The translations under genes were made by a program, and so were the position numbers. A DNA stretch of 64,000 bases from Zhengitettix transpicula (Eukaryota > Arthropoda > Insecta > Orthoptera > Tetrigidae), in the NCBI GenBank assembly GCA_037074705.1, contig JAYJMR010000105.1, positions 33,049 to 97,048 of the forward strand, written 5' to 3'. Of this stretch, positions 1 through 9,990 are shown piece after piece. The notes under the pieces are model-generated. The model did not search any database. It was not told where the DNA came from and was given only the letters and a program-made list of their open reading frames with translations. Within the stretch, counting starts at the first letter, position 1, and each line of letters starts with the position of its first letter.

Positions 1-2189
1 AGGAGTTACAGGCATTTTTCTGTATTTTCTAAAATTGTGAAAAAAGGAAAAAATGATGTGACTATTGTTAAGGAAGCGACCTTGCTGAACACGAATCCGA
101 AGTTTTTAGCCCTATATCTCTTACGGTGTAGGAGTTACTGGCATTTTTCTGTATTTTCTAAAATTGTGAAAAACAGAAAAAATGATGTGACTTTTCTTAA
201 GGAAGCCACCTTGCTGAACACGAATCCGGTGTTTTTAGCCCTCTATCTCTTACGGTTTAGGAGTTACAGGCATATTTCTGTATTTTCAAAAATTGTGAAA
301 AAAAGAAAAAATGATGTGACTATTGTTATGGAAGCGATCTTGCTGAACACGAATCCGAAGTTTTTAGCCCTATATCTCTTACGGTTTAGGAGTTACAGGC
401 ATTTTTCTGTATTTTCTAAAATTGTGAAAAAAAGAAAAAATGATGTGACTTTTCTTAAGGAAGCGACATTGCTGAACACGAATCCGGTGTTTTTAGCCCT
501 CTATCGCTTACGGTTTAGGAGTTACAGGCACATTTCTGTATTTTCTAAAATTGTGAAAAAAGAAAAAATGATGTGACTATTGTTAAGGAAGCGACCTTGC
601 TGAACACAAATCCGAAGTTTTTAGCCCTATATCTCTTACGGTGTAGGAGTTACTGGCATTTTTCTGTATTTTCTAAAATTGTGAAAAAAAGAAAAAAATG
701 ATGTGACTTTTCTTAAGAAGCCACCTTGCTGAACACGAATCCGTTGTTTTTAGCCCTCTATCTCTTACGGTTTAGGAGTAACAGGCATTTTTCTGTATTT
801 TCTAAAATTGTGTAAAAAAGAAAAAATGATGTGACTTTTCTTAAGGAAGCGACCTTGCTGAACACGAATCCGGTGTTTTTAGCCCTCTATCTCTTATGGT
901 TTAGGAGTTACAGGCATTTTTCTGTATTTTCTAAAATTGTGAAAAAAAGAAAAAATGATGTGACTTTTCTTAAGGAAGCGACATTGCTGAACACGAATCC
1001 GGTGTTTTTAGCCCTCTATTGCTTACGGTTTAGGAGTTACAGGAATTTTTCTGTATTTTCTAAAATTGTGAAAAAAAGAAAAAAATGATGTGACTTTTCT
1101 TAAGGAAGCGACCTTGCTGAACACGAATCCAGTGTTTTTAGCCCTCTATCTCTTACGGTTTAGGAGTAACAGGCATTTTTCTGTATTTTCTAAAATTGTG
1201 TAAAAAAGAAAAATTATGCGACTTTTCTTAAGTGAGCGACCTTGCTGAACACGAATCCGGTGTTTTTAGCCCTCTATCTCTTATGGTTTAGGAGTTACAG
1301 GCATTTTTCTGTATTTTCCAAAATTGTGAAAAAAAGAAAAAATGGTGTGACTTTTCTTAAGGAAGCGACCTTGCTGAACACGAATCCGAAGTTTTTAGCC
1401 CTATATCTCTTACGGTTTAGGAGTTACAGGCATTTTTCTGTATTTTCTAAAATTGTGAAAAAAAGAAAAAATGATGTGACTTTTCTTAAGGAAGCGACCT
1501 TTCTCAACACGAAACCGGTGTTTTTAGACCTCTATCTCTTACGGTTTAGGAGTTACAGGCATTTTTCTGTATTTTCTAAAATTGTGAAAAAAAGAAAAAA
1601 TGATGTGACTTTTCCTAAGTAAGCGACCTTGCTGAACACGAATCCGGTGTTTTTAGCCATCTATCTCTTATAGTTTAGGAGTTACAGGCATTTTTCTGTA
1701 TTTTCTAAAATTGTGAAAAAAAGAAAAAATGATATGACTTTTCTTAAGGAAGCGACCTTGCTGAACACGAATCCGGTTTTTTTTAGCCCTCTATCGCTTA
1801 CGGTTTAGGAGTTACAGGCACATTTCTGTATTTTCTAAAATTGTAAGAAAAGAAAAAATGATGTGACTATTGTTAAGGAAGCGACTTTGCTGAACACGAA
1901 TCCGAAGTTTTTAGCCCTAAATCTCTTACGGTGTAGGAGTTACAGGCATTTTTCTGTATTTTCTAAAATTGTGAAAAAAAGAAAAAATGATGTGACTTTT
2001 CTTAAGGAAGCGACCTTGCTGAACACGAATCCGATGTTTTTAGCCCTCTTTCTCTTACGGTTTAGGAGTAACAGGCATTTTTTTGTATTTTCTAAAATTG
2101 TGTAAAAAAGAAAAAATGATGTAACTTTTATTAAGAAAGCGACCTTGCTGAACACGAATCCGGTGTTTTTAGAACACTATCGCTTACGG

Positions 2190-2965
2190 TTTAGGAGTTA
2201 CAGGCATTTTTCTGTATTTTCTAAAATTGTAAAAAAAAAGAAAAAATGATGTGACTTTTCTTAAGGAAGCGATTTTTCTGAACACGAATCCGGTGTTTGT
2301 AGCCCTCTATCTCTTACGGTTTAGGAGTTACAGGCATTTTTCTGTATTTTCTAAAATTGTGTAAAAAAGAAAAATGATGCGACTTTTCTTAAGTGAGCGA
2401 CCTTGCTGAACACGAATCCGGTGTTTTTAGCCCTCTATCTCTTATGGTTTAGGAGTTACAGGCATTTTTCTGTATTTTCTAAAATTGTGAAAAAAAAGAA
2501 AAAATGGTGTGACTTTTCTTAAAAAGCGACCTTGCTGAACACGAATCCGGTGTTTTTAGCCCTCTATCGCTTACGGTTTAGGAGTTACAGGCATTTTTTC
2601 TGTATTTTCTAAAATTGTAAAAAAAAAGAAAAAATGATGTGACTTTTCTTAAGGAAGCGATTTTTCTGAACACGAATCCGGTGTTTGTAGCCCTCTATCT
2701 CTTACGGTTTAGGAGTTACAGGCATTTTTCTGTATTTTCTAAAATTGTGTAAAAAAGAAAAATGATGCGACTTTTCTTAAGGAAGCGATATTGCTGAACA
2801 CGAATCCGGTGTTTTTATCCCTCTATCTCTTACGGTTTAGGAGTAACAGGCATTTTTCTGTATTTTCTAAAATTGTGTAAAAAAGAAAATGATGCGACTT
2901 TCTTAAGTGAGCGACCTTGCTGAACACGAATCGGGTGTTTTTAGCCCTCTATCTCTTATGGTTTA
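2190..2965 (+). repeat. Local three-monomer duplication in satellite A array 1
   Basis: The unusual variant GATTTTTCTGAACACG, followed by GTGTTTGTAGCCC, occurs at about 2271 and again at about 2659. The 388 bp spacing equals three monomers. The flanking monomers match in the same order, so this is a small recent higher-order duplication. Boundaries are approximate. Confidence 0.75.
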
Positions 2966-3119
2966 GGAGTTACAGGCATTTTTCTGTATTTTCTAAAATT
3001 GTGAAAAAAAAATAAAAAATGGTGTGACTTTTCTTAAGGAAGCGACCTTGCTGAACCCGAATCCGGTGTTTTTAGCCCTCTAACTCTTATGGTTTAGGAG
3101 TCACAGGCATTTTTCTGTA

Positions 3120-6100
3120 TTTTCTAAAATTGTGAAAAAAAGAAAAAATGGTAAGACTTTTCTTAAGGAAGCGACCTTGCTGAATACGAATCCGAAGTTT
3201 TTAGCCCTATATCTCTTACGGTTTAGGAGTTACAGGCATTTTTCTGTATTTTCTAAAATTGTGAAAAAAAGAAAAAATGATGTGACTTTTCTTAAGGAAG
3301 CGACCTTGCTGAACACGAATCCGGTGTTTTTAGCCCTCTATCGCTTACGGTTTAGGAGTTACAAGCACATTTCTGTATTTTCTAAAATTGTGAAAAAAAG
3401 AAAAAATGATGTGACTATTGTTAAGGAAGCGACCTTGCTGAACACGAATCCGAAGTTTTTTGCCCTATATCTCTTACGGTGTAGGAGTTACAGCATTTTT
3501 CTGTATTTCTAAAATTGTGAAAAAAAGAAAAAATGATGTGACTTTTCTTAAGGAAGCGACCTTGCTGAACACGAATCCGATGTTTTTAGCCCTCTATCTC
3601 TTACGGTTTAGAAGTAACAGGCATTTTTCTGTATTTTCTAAAATTGTGTAAAAAAGAAAAAATGATGTGATTTTTCTTAAGGAAGCGACCTTGCTGAACA
3701 CGAATCCGGTGTTTTTAGCCCTCTATCTCTTATGGTTTAGGAGTTACAGGCATTTTTCTGTATTTTCTAAAATTGTGAAAAAAAGAAAAAATGATGTGAC
3801 TTTTCTTAAGGAAGCGACCTTGCTGAACACGAATCCGGTGTTTTTAGCCCTCTATTGCTTACGGTTTAGGAGTTACAGGAATTTTTCTGTATTTTCTAAA
3901 ATTGTGAAAAAAAGAAAAAAATGATGTGACTTTTCTTAAGGAAGCGATATTGCTGAACACGAATCCGGTGTTTTTAGCCCTCTATCTCTTACGGTTTAGG
4001 AGTAACAGGCATTTTTCTGTATTTTCTAAAATTGTGTAAAAAAGAAAAATGATGCGACTTTTCTTAAGTGAGCGACCTTGCTGAACACGAATCCGGTGTT
4101 TTTAGCCCTCTATCGCTTACGGTTTAGGAGTTACAGGCACATTTCTGTATTTTCTAAAAATTGTGAAAAAAAGAAAAAATGATGTGACTATTGTTAAGGA
4201 AGCGACCTTGCTGAACACGAAGCCGAAGTTTTTAGCCCTATATCTCTTACGGTTTAGGAGTTACAGGCATTTTTCTGTATTTTCTAAAATTGTGAAATAA
4301 AGAAAAAATGATGTAACTTTTCTTAAGGAAGTGACCTTGCTGAACACGAATCCGGTGTTTTTAGCCCTCTATCTCTTATGGTTTATGAGTTACAGGCATA
4401 TTTCTGTATTTTCTAAAATTGTGAAAAAAAGAAAAAATGATGTGACTTTTCTTAAGGAAGCGACCTTTCTCAACACGAAACCGGTGTTTTTAGACCTCTA
4501 TCTCTTACGGTTTAGGAGTTACAGGCATTTTTCTGTATTTTCTAAAATTGTGAAAAAAAGAAAAAATGATGTGACTTTTCCTAAGTAAGCGACCTTGCTG
4601 AACACGAATCCGTGTTTTTAGCCATCTATCTCTTATAGTTTAGGAGTTACAGGCATTTTTCTGTATTTTCTAAAATTGTGAAAAAAAGAAAAAATGATAT
4701 GACTTTTCTTAAGGAAGCGACCTTGCTGAACACGAATCCGGTGTTTTTAGCCCTCTATCGCTTATGGTTTAGGAGTTACAGGAATTTTTCTGTATTTTCT
4801 AAAATTGTGAAAAAAAGAAAAAATGATGTGACTATTGTTAAGGAAGCGATATTGCTGAACACGAATGCGGTGTTTTTATCCCTCTATCTCTTACGGTTTA
4901 GGAGTAACAGGCATTTTTTTGTATTTTCTAAAATTGTGAAAAAAAGAAAAAATGGTAAGACTATTCCTTAAGGAAGCGACCTTGCTGAATACGAATCCGA
5001 AGTTTTTAGCCCTATATCTCTTACGGTTTAGGAGTTACAGGCATTTTTCTGTATTTTCTAAAATTGTGAAAAAAAGAAAAAATGATGTGACTTTTCTTAA
5101 GGAAGCGACCTTGCTAAACACGAATCCGGTGTTTTTAGCCCTCTATCGCTTACGGTTTAGGAGTTACAAGCACATTTCTGTATTTTCTAAAATTGTGAAA
5201 AAAAGAAAAAATGATGTGACTATTGTTAAGGAAGCGACCTTGCTGAACACGAATCCGAAGTTTTTAGCCCTATATCTCTTACGGTGTAGGAGTTACAGGC
5301 ATTTTTCTGTATTTTCTAAAATTGTGAAAAAAAGAAAAAATGATGTGACTTTTCTTAAGGAAGCGACCTTGCTGAACACGAATCCGATGTTTTTAGCCCT
5401 CTATCTCTTACGGTTTAGAAGTAACAGGCATTTTTCTGTATTTTCTAAAATTGTGTAAAAAAGAAAAAATGATGTGATTTTTCTTAAGGAAGCGACCTTG
5501 CTGAACACGAATCCGGTGTTTTTAGCCCTCTATCTCTTATGGTTTAGGAGTTACAGGCATTTTTCTGTATTTTCTAAAATTGTGAAAAAAAGAAAAAATG
5601 ATGTGACTTTTCTTAAGGAAGCGACCTTGCTGAACACGAATCCGGTGTTTTTAGCCCTCTATTGCTTACGGTTTAGGAGTTACAGGAATTTTTCTGTATT
5701 TTCTAAAATTGTGAAAAAAAGAAAAAAATGATGTGACTTTTCTTAAGGAAGCGATATTGCTGAACACGAATCCGGTGTTTTTAGCCCTCTATCTCTTACG
5801 GTTTAGGAGTAACAGGCATTTTTCTGTATTTTCTAAAATTGTGTAAAAAAGAAAAATGATGCGACTTTTCTTAAGTGAGCGACCTTGCTGAACACGAATC
5901 CGGTGTTTTTAGCCCTCTATCGCTTACGGTTTAGGAGTTACAGGCACATTTCTGTATTTTCTAAAATTGTGAAAAAAAGAAAAAATGATGTGACTATTGT
6001 TAAGGAAGCGACCTTGCTGAACACGAAGCCGAAGTTTTTAGCCCTATATCTCTTACGGTTTAGGAGTTACAGGCATTTTTCTGTATTTTCTAAAATTGTG

Positions 6101-6620
6101 AAAAAAAGAAAAAATGATGTAACTTTTCTTAAGGAAGTGACCTTGCTGAACACGAATCCGGTGTTTTTAGCCCTCTATCTTTTATGGTTTATGAGTTACA
6201 GGCATATTTCTGTATTTTCTAAAATTGTGAAAAAAAGAAAAAATGATGTGACTTTTCTTAAGGAAGCGACCTTTCTCAACACGAAACCGGTGTTTTTAGA
6301 CCTCTATCTCTTACGGTTTAGGAGTTACAGGCATTTTTCTGTATTTTCTAAAATTGTGAAAAAAAGAAAAAATGATGTGACTTTTCCTAAGTAAGCGACC
6401 TTGCTGAACACGAATCCGGTGTTTTTAGCCATCTATCTCTTATAGTTTAGGAGTTACAGGCATTTTTCTGTATTTTCTAAAATTGTGAAAAAAAGAAAAA
6501 ATGATATGACTTTTCTTAAGGAAGCGACCTTGCTGAACACGAATCCGGTGTTTTTAGCCCTCTATCGCTTATGGTTTAGGAGTTACAGGAATTTTTCTGT
6601 ATTTTCTAAAATTGTGAAAA
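3120..6620 (+). repeat. Higher-order repeat of 14 satellite A monomers, two copies
   Basis: Copy 1 is about 3120-4923 and copy 2 about 4924-6620. Diagnostic variants recur at a constant offset of 1804-1807 bp, which is 14 x 129. ATGGTAAGAC is at 3148 and 4952. TACAAGCACA is near 3360 and 5165. GTTTATGAGT is at 4381 and 6187. TCTTATAGTT is at 4631 and 6438. The second copy ends at the A-to-B junction. Two older partial copies are suggested by TTTCTCAACACGAAACCGG near 1500, which is 23 monomers before its match near 4465, and by the 831-1088 segment, which is 22 monomers before 3667-3924. Confidence 0.88.
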
Positions 6621-6639
6621 AAATAAAAAAAATGTGACT

Positions 6640-6665
6640 TTTCGTAAGGAATCTGACATAGGATA
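6640..6665. other. Junction J1, first copy (A to B)
   Basis: Satellite A breaks off inside its TTCTTAAGGAAGC segment, here written TTCGTAAGGAATC. It passes through TGA and enters satellite B at CATAGGATAAGACC. The same junction, with the same variant TTCGTAAGG and the same CATAGGATAAGACC start, recurs near 9965-9985. The two are copies of one event rather than independent breaks. Confidence 0.85.
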
Positions 6666-8263
6666 AGACCCATATCTCACGCAAAAAGACGCACATTCGG
6701 GAGAAAACAAGCAAAAAGTAAAAAAAAGAAAAACGCCTGTAGCTCTTTAACGGCTGCAGCTAGCGACCTGCGGGTGACGTCATCGTCTTCAGAGGGAAAG
6801 CTTCCATTTAATGATACACATAACTCACGCAAAAAACGCACATTTGGAAGGTAACAAGCAGAAAAAGAAAAATACAGAAAAACGCCTCTAGGTCCTAAAC
6901 AACTGCAGCTAGCGACCTCCGGGTGACGTCATCGTCTTCAGTGGGAAAGCTTCCATAGGATGAGACCCATAACTCAAGCGAAAAGACGCACATTTGGGAA
7001 AAAAAAAGAAAAAAAACAAACAGAAAAACGCCTGTAGCTCCTAAACGGATGCAGCTAGCGACCTGCGGGTGATGGCATCGTCTTCAGCGGGAAAGCTTCC
7101 ATAGGACGAGACCCATAACTCAAGCGATTTGACGCACATTTGGGAAAAAACAAGTAAAAAAACCAACAGAAAAACGCATGTAGCTCCTAAACGGATGCAG
7201 TTAGCGACCTGCGGGTGACGCCATCGTCTTCAGCGGGAACGCTTCCATAGGACGAGCCCCATTACTGACGCGAAAAGAAGCAAATTTTGGAGAAAACAAG
7301 CAAAAAATTAAATAAACAGAAAAAGGCTTTAAGCTCCTAAACGGCTCCAGCTAGCGATTTGCGGGTGACTTCATTGTCTTCAGCGGGAACGCTTCCATAG
7401 GATGAGAACCATAACTCACGCGAAAAGACGCTCATTTGGGAGAAAACAAGCAAAAAGTAGAAAAACTGAAAAACGACTGTAGCTCCTAAACAGCTGCAGG
7501 TAGCGATCTGCGGGTGACGGCATCGTCTTCAGCGGGGACGCATCCATAGGATGAGACCCATAACTCACGCGAAAAGACGCACATTTGTGAGAAAACAAGC
7601 AAAAAGTGAACAAAACATAAAAACGCCTGTAGCTCCTGAACGGCTGCAGCTAGCGACCTGCGGGTGACGTCATCGTCTTCAGCGGGAAGGCTTCCATAGG
7701 ATGAGACCCATAACTCACGCGAAAAGACGCACATTTGACAGAAACAAAGCAAAAAGTGAAAAAAACAGAATAAAGTCCGTAGCTCCATAACTGCTGCAGC
7801 TCGCGACTTGCGGGTGACGTCGTCGTCTTCAGCGGGAACGGTTTCATAGGATGAGACCTATAACTGACGAAAAAAGGCGCACATTTGGGAGAAAAGAAGC
7901 AAAAAGTAAAAAAAAAAGAAACACGCCATTAGCTCCTAAACAGCTGCAGCTAGCGATCTGCGGGTGACCGCATCGTCTTCAGCGAGGACGCTTCCATAGG
8001 ATGAGACCCATATCTCACGCAAAAGACGCACAATTGGGAAAAAACAAGCAAAAAGTGAAAAAAACAGATAAACGACTGTAGCTTCTAACCGCTGCAGCTG
8101 GCTACCTGCGGGTGACGTCATCGTCTTCAGCGTGAACGATTACATTGGATGAGACCCATAACTCACGCGAAAAGACACACAATTGGGAGAAAACAAGCAA
8201 AAACTGAAAAAAACAGATAAACGCCTGTAGCTCCTAAACAGCTGCAGCTAGCGACCTGTGGGG
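6656..8263 (-). repeat. Satellite B array 1 (about 150 bp monomers)
   Basis: About 11 copies of a roughly 150 bp monomer. In plus-strand order each contains CATAGGATGAGACCCATAAC, TCACGCGAAAAGACGCAC, an A-rich purine tract, the shared core in antisense (CTCCTAAACGGC), CTGCAGCTAGCGACCTGC, TGACGTCATCGTCTTCAG and CGGGAACGCTTC. Several monomers carry TGACGGCA, TGACGCCA or TGATGGCA instead of the palindrome. The order of variants over the first six monomers is the same as at the start of B array 2, which shows a segmental copy. Confidence 0.96.
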
Positions 8264-8275
8264 TCCCAGAAAAAA
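8255..8275. other. Junction J2, first copy (B to A)
   Basis: Satellite B is cut after GCGACCTGTGGGG, followed by TCCC and then the satellite A purine tract AGAAAAAATGATG. Read on the other strand, the same join (TTTTTTCTGGGA followed by CCGCAGGTCGC) is found near 26150 and 56201. The join leaves a near-palindromic GGGGTCCC. Confidence 0.88.
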
Positions 8276-9975
8276 TGATGTGACTTTTCATAAGGAAGCG
8301 ACCTTGCTGAACACGAATCGGTGTTTTTAGCCCTCTATCTCTTATGGTTTAGGAGTTACAGGCATTTTTCTGTATTTTCTAAAATTGTGAAAAAAAGAAA
8401 AAATGATGTGACTTTTCTTAAGGAAGCGACCTTGCTGAACACGAATCCGGTGTTTTTAGCCCTCTATCTCTTATGGTTTAGGAGTTACAGGCATTTTTCT
8501 GTATTTTCTAAAATTGTGAAAAAAAGAAAAAATGATGTGACTTTTCTTAAGGAAGCGACCCTGCTGAACACGAATCCGGTGTTTTTAGCCCTCTATCGCT
8601 TACGGTTAAGGAGTTACAGGCATTTTTCTGTATTTTCTAAAATTGTAAAAAAAAGAAAAAATGATGTGACTTTTCTTAAGGAAGCGACCTTTCTGAACAC
8701 GAATCCGGTGTTTTTAGCCCTCTATCTCTTACGGTTTAGGAGTTACAGGCATTTTTCTGTATTTTCTAAAATTGTGAAAAAAAGGAAAAATGATGTGACT
8801 TTTCTTAAGGAAGCGACCTCGCTGAACACGAATCCGGTGTTTTTAGCCCTCTATCGCTTACGGTTTAGGAGTTACAGGCATTTTTCTGTATTTTCTAAAA
8901 TTGTGAAAAAAAGAAAAATTGATGTGACTTTTCTTAAGGAAGCGACCTTGCTGAACACGAATCCGGTGTTTTTAGCCCTCTATCGCTTACGGTTTAGGAG
9001 TTACAGGCATATTTCTGTATTTTCTAAAATTGTGAAAAAAAGAAAAAATGATGTGACTATTGTTAAGGAAGCGACCTTGCTGAACACGAATCCGAAGTTT
9101 TTAGCCCTATATCTCTTACGGTTTAGGAGTTACAGGCATTTTTCTGTATTTTCTAAAATTGTGAAAAAAAGAAAAAATGATGTTACTTTTCTTAAGGAAG
9201 CGACCTTGCTGAACACGAATCCGGTGTTTTTACCCCTCTATCGCTTACGGTTTAGGAGTTACAGGCACATTTCTGTATTTTCTAAAATTGTGAAAAAAAG
9301 AAAAAATGATGTGACTATTGTTAAGGAAGCGACCTTGCTGAACACGAATCCGGTGTTTTTAGCCCTCTATCTCTTATGGTTTAGGAGTTACAGGCATTTT
9401 TCTGCATTTTTTTTTATTGTAAAAAAAATTAAAAATGATGTGACTTTTCTTAAGGAAGCGACCTTCCTGAACACGAATTCGGTGTTTTTAGCCCTCTATC
9501 TCTTACGGTTTAGGAGTTACAGGCATTTTTCTGTATTTTCTAAAATTGTGAAAAAAAGAAAAAATGATGTGACTTTTCTTAAGGAAGCGACCTTGCTGAA
9601 CACGAATCCGGTGTTTTTAGCCCTCTATCTCTTACGGTTTAGGAGTTACAGGCATTTTTCTGTATTTTCTAAAATTGTGAAAAAAATAAAAAATGATGTG
9701 ACTTTTCTTAAGGAAGCGACCTTGCTGAACACGAATCCGGTGTTTTTAGCCCTCTATCTCTTATAGTTTAGGAGTTACATACATTTTTCTGTATTTTCTA
9801 AAATTGTAAAAAAAAGAAATAATGATGTGACTTTTCTTAAGAAAGCGACCTTGCTGAACACGAATCCGGTGTTTTTAGCCCTCTATCGCTTACGGTTTAG
9901 GAGTTACAGGAATTTTTCTGTATTTTCTAAAATTGTGAAAAAAAGAAAAAAAAATGTGACTTTTCGTAAGGAAGC
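8268..9975 (+). repeat. Satellite A array 2
   Basis: About 13 monomers of 129 bp in the same orientation as array 1, lying between junction J2 and the second copy of J1. Few indels have accumulated, so one reading frame stays open across about 11 monomers (8321-9766). The rarer CCGAAG subtype occurs once, near 9095, about 0.8 kb from J2. The same subtype lies 0.7-1 kb from the other two J2 copies, so monomer order around J2 is conserved. Confidence 0.96.
8321..9766 (+). other. 481-codon open frame in satellite A, probably not a gene
   Basis: The frame is 11 repeats of a 43-residue unit beginning KKRKNDVTFLKEATLLN, ending in a stop. It stays open because the monomer is 129 bp, an exact multiple of three, and this array has few indels. 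Against coding: monomer differences are mostly amino-acid changing (CTC/CGC giving L/R, ACGG/ATGG giving R/W, GGTG/GAAG giving V/K). Equivalent frames elsewhere are cut by a recurrent TAA variant and A-tract length changes. There is no start context, signal peptide or recognisable domain. A transcribed satellite cannot be excluded from sequence alone. Confidence 0.25.
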
Positions 9976-9990
9976 TGACATAGGATAAGA
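9960..9990. other. Junction J1, second copy (A to B)
   Basis: AATGTGACTTTTCGTAAGG is followed by AAGCTGAC and then ATAGGATAAGACC. It matches the junction near 6651 apart from one base in the linker (AAGC here, AATC there) and A-tract length. The following B monomers also match, including the unusual ACGCACATTCGGGAG variant. Confidence 0.87.

Larger units (their letters stand above)
1..6651 (+). repeat. Satellite A array 1 (129 bp monomers)
   Basis: About 51 head-to-tail copies of a 129 bp monomer, cut by the window start. Each monomer has a purine tract (GAAAAAAAGAAAAAATG), the segment GAAGCGACCTTGCTGAACAC, then GTGTTTTTAGCCCTC, and the shared core starting GTTTAGGAGTTACAGG. Most variation is single substitutions plus length changes in the A tract. 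Two recognisable subtypes alternate: the common one (ACTTTTCTTAAGG with CCGGTG) and a linked variant (ACTATTGTTAAGG with CCGAAG), for example near 63, 573, 1867, 3415 and 5218. Another recurrent variant, GTGTAAAA (near 812, 1199, 2101, 2749, 3649), places an in-frame TAA in the pseudo-reading frame, which argues against coding. The identity as a tandem satellite is certain; its genomic role is not visible. Confidence 0.97.

Noticed and set aside
899..930. Shared core as an internal RNA polymerase III promoter (tRNA-like box A/box B)
   Set aside because: GTTTAGGAGTTACAGG does not fit the box A consensus and no GGTTCGAATCC-like box B lies at the right spacing.
37..6394. Many 60-180 codon frames on the plus strand of A1 as genes of a repeat-protein family
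   Set aside because: They are the same 129 bp satellite monomer in its open frame. They begin and end at monomer indels or the recurrent GTGTAAAA stop variant, monomer changes are mostly non-synonymous, and there is no promoter, start context or domain.
6656..8263. A and B sharing AGCGACCT as a second homologous box
   Set aside because: The octamer is present in both (GAAGCGACCTTGC and CTAGCGACCTGCG), but its orientation relative to the 32 bp core differs between A and B and the match is too short to be meaningful.
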